Part shown: positions 62,121 through 64,000 of the stretch, piece after piece
How the letters are laid out: the number at the start of each line of letters is the position of its first letter
Position numbering within the stretch: the first letter of the stretch is position 1
Source: Prunella strophiata
Taxonomy: Eukaryota > Chordata > Aves > Passeriformes > Prunellidae
Length of the DNA: 64,000 nt
Reading direction: 5' to 3'
Assembly: GCA_036583965.1 (NCBI GenBank)
Contig: JAZBQD010000021.1
Coordinates: 19,053,875-19,117,874, forward strand
Made by a program: the position numbers and the translations under genes
The notes under the pieces: model-generated
Seen by the model: the letters and a program-made list of their open reading frames with translations, nothing else
Told to the model about the DNA's origin: nothing
Database searches by the model: none

Positions 62121-63127
62121 TTCCCAGTGCCCCCCAGTTCCCCCCCACCTATGAACCCCAACACAACCCCCACTTCCAGCCCCAGCCCAGGTCTGGAGAT
62201 GCTTTTCCAGCCATTTGGTGGGATCAGCAGGCTGGCACACAGGGGCTGGCAGCAGGGCACCACCCGTGTGATGCTCAGCTGATCCCCTCCCGGCCTGCTC
62301 CTGATCCCGGTGGGATTTGCCAGGCGAGGGCAGGGCAGGGCAGCGGGGAGCTCGCCTGCCCCCGGGCCGAGCTGTGCCGCTGCCCCAGCCGCGCTCCCAA
62401 CCAGTTCTGCCGCTCCCTCCCGGTGATAAAATCGGCGCCTCCGCCCCGGCTGGGGCCCGAGCAGCGCCGCTCACCCGCCGTGCCCCGCCGGCGCCGGCGT
62501 CCGTCTGTCCGGGCGTCCCGGGGCTGCTCTGCGGGACTGCTGCCAGCTGGGGAAACTGAGGCACGGCAGGGCGGGAGCATCCACACAGGGATGGGATGGG
62601 AGATGGGATGGGATGTGGGGGTGCCGCGCTGCGTCCCCCCATCCCTCGGGCATCCCGCTGCCGGCACGGCGTGGGTGCCACTCACCCCTGCGGGTGGCTG
62701 GGGACGCCGTGACGCCCCACGGTGAGGTGGGGCCCCCCCAGCTCTGCCCCTCCCCGGCTGCTTCTCTCAGCAGGCAGATCCGTGCGGAAAAACAGGTCAA
62801 GTTTGGTGCCTGGAGCAGCCCGGGGTCATGGCAGCCGTTGCCTCACCAGGGTGGGGAGAGGAACCCCAAAACGGGACAGGCTGTCCCTCCACTGTCCCCA
62901 GCCCTGTGTGGGTACAGGGCTGGCACTCCCGTGTACCCCTCCCTGGGAAAATGATGCCCGAAACCCCCCCCCCCACACCAAGGCAGGGGGGCTGTGGGGG
63001 CCACAGGACACCCGGGTCCCTCTGCTGAGGCCACAAGGGGGAGGTTGGGGAGCAGGCAGCAGGCGATGTGTCACCCTGTCCCCGTCCCTCCCACAGCATG
63101 TGCCCGGCCACAGCAGTACAGGGAGTG
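62121..63127. other. GC-rich sequence before the gap
   Basis: CpG-rich between about 62340 and 62520, a possible alternative GSE1 start region. I could not identify the short exon that would supply the first codons of GSE1. Confidence 0.4.
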
Positions 63128-63627
63128 NNNNNNNNNNNNNNNNNNNNNNNNNNNNNNNNNNNNNNNNNNNNNNNNNNNNNNNNNNNNNNNNNNNNNNNNN
63201 NNNNNNNNNNNNNNNNNNNNNNNNNNNNNNNNNNNNNNNNNNNNNNNNNNNNNNNNNNNNNNNNNNNNNNNNNNNNNNNNNNNNNNNNNNNNNNNNNNNN
63301 NNNNNNNNNNNNNNNNNNNNNNNNNNNNNNNNNNNNNNNNNNNNNNNNNNNNNNNNNNNNNNNNNNNNNNNNNNNNNNNNNNNNNNNNNNNNNNNNNNNN
63401 NNNNNNNNNNNNNNNNNNNNNNNNNNNNNNNNNNNNNNNNNNNNNNNNNNNNNNNNNNNNNNNNNNNNNNNNNNNNNNNNNNNNNNNNNNNNNNNNNNNN
63501 NNNNNNNNNNNNNNNNNNNNNNNNNNNNNNNNNNNNNNNNNNNNNNNNNNNNNNNNNNNNNNNNNNNNNNNNNNNNNNNNNNNNNNNNNNNNNNNNNNNN
63601 NNNNNNNNNNNNNNNNNNNNNNNNNNN
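63128..63627. other. Assembly gap of exactly 500 N
   Basis: Run of 500 undetermined bases; the round size suggests a placeholder rather than a measured length. Confidence 0.99.
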
Positions 63628-64000
63628 CCATCCCTGAATCCCTACCACTGCACCCCCCAAACACCAATATTTCATCCCTGGATCCCGCAACTGCACTCCC
63701 CAAAATCCCATTATTGCACTCCCTGGATCCCCAGCCTGCACCCCCAGCTCCCACACTGCCCCTTCAAATCCTCACGCCCAAATCCCCAACATTTCACCCA
63801 TAAGTCCGAGATCCTAAAGGGCACAGTGACCCCACAGTGAGGCTCAGGGTGCTGAGGCCGGAGGTGCCAAGCCCTCCCCGAGCCCCCCCCAGCCTGTCCA
63901 CAACATTGCTCCGGGCCATCACCTCCCCCAAACAGCCACTTCTGATGTCAGGGCCCTAAAATAGACTGTCAACCAGCCGCTTCATTAAACACCAAGCCTA
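63628..64000. repeat. Error-rich duplicate of 60815-61200
   Basis: Reproduces 60815-61200 in the same order and orientation, from CATCCCTGAATCCCTACCAC through ATCCTAAAGGGCACAGTGAC to CTTCATTAA. It has many single-base deletions and insertions and some substitutions. This pattern fits an unpolished overlapping contig end more than a genuine duplication. Confidence 0.9.

Overview
This window is nuclear DNA of a bird. It holds intron-containing vertebrate genes, many CR1-type LINE fragments (the typical avian retroposon) and GC-rich, minisatellite-dense sequence. The gene order COX4I1(-), EMC8(+), C16orf74 orthologue(+), GINS2(+), GSE1(-) is the conserved vertebrate block of human 16q24, which from memory corresponds to avian chromosome 11. 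There is no sign of a prokaryote, phage or plasmid.

Layout. 1-1.7 kb: two internal coding exons of COX4I1 on the minus strand, followed by a 2-kb minisatellite that starts about 20 bp upstream of the exon-3 acceptor. 3.9-5.6 kb: a CpG-rich candidate COX4I1 promoter with paired ETS sites, bracketed by two near-identical CR1 copies in opposite orientation. 5.6-10.2 kb: three arrays, the last a 3.1-kb decamer minisatellite ending about 95 bp before the EMC8 start codon. 10.27-16.64 kb: the complete EMC8 gene (5 exons). 20.8-26.9 kb: the C16orf74 (calcimembrin) orthologue, with two coding exons. 27.4-33.16 kb: a 2.7-kb GGAT-type array, then a 3-kb, visibly perfect 22-bp minisatellite that ends 16 bp before the GINS2 start codon. 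33.18-36.64 kb: complete GINS2 (5 exons, 185 aa). 36.6-41.4 kb: the convergent GINS2/GSE1 interval and probable GSE1 3'UTR. 41.4-44.7 kb: 33-bp and 16-bp arrays where the last GSE1 coding exon should lie. 44.75-58.75 kb: fourteen GSE1 coding exons on the minus strand. 58.75 kb to the end: GSE1 5' intron with a 45-bp array, a 500-N gap and a degraded duplicate of sequence already seen at 60.8-61.2 kb.

The genes are neighbours by ancestry, not by pathway. COX4I1 is a respiratory complex IV subunit, EMC8 an ER membrane insertase subunit, C16orf74 a calcineurin-docking membrane peptide, GINS2 a replicative helicase subunit and GSE1 a CoREST/HDAC-associated co-repressor protein. The most unusual feature is that the start regions of EMC8 and GINS2 are both occupied by about 3 kb of GC-rich, G-tract-periodic minisatellite directly against the start codon. 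GSE1 carries three apparent single-base insertions and lacks its last coding exon. Together with the error-rich duplicate beyond the gap, this suggests parts of the assembly need correction. Long open frames inside the arrays are artefacts of repeat periodicity and are not annotated as genes.
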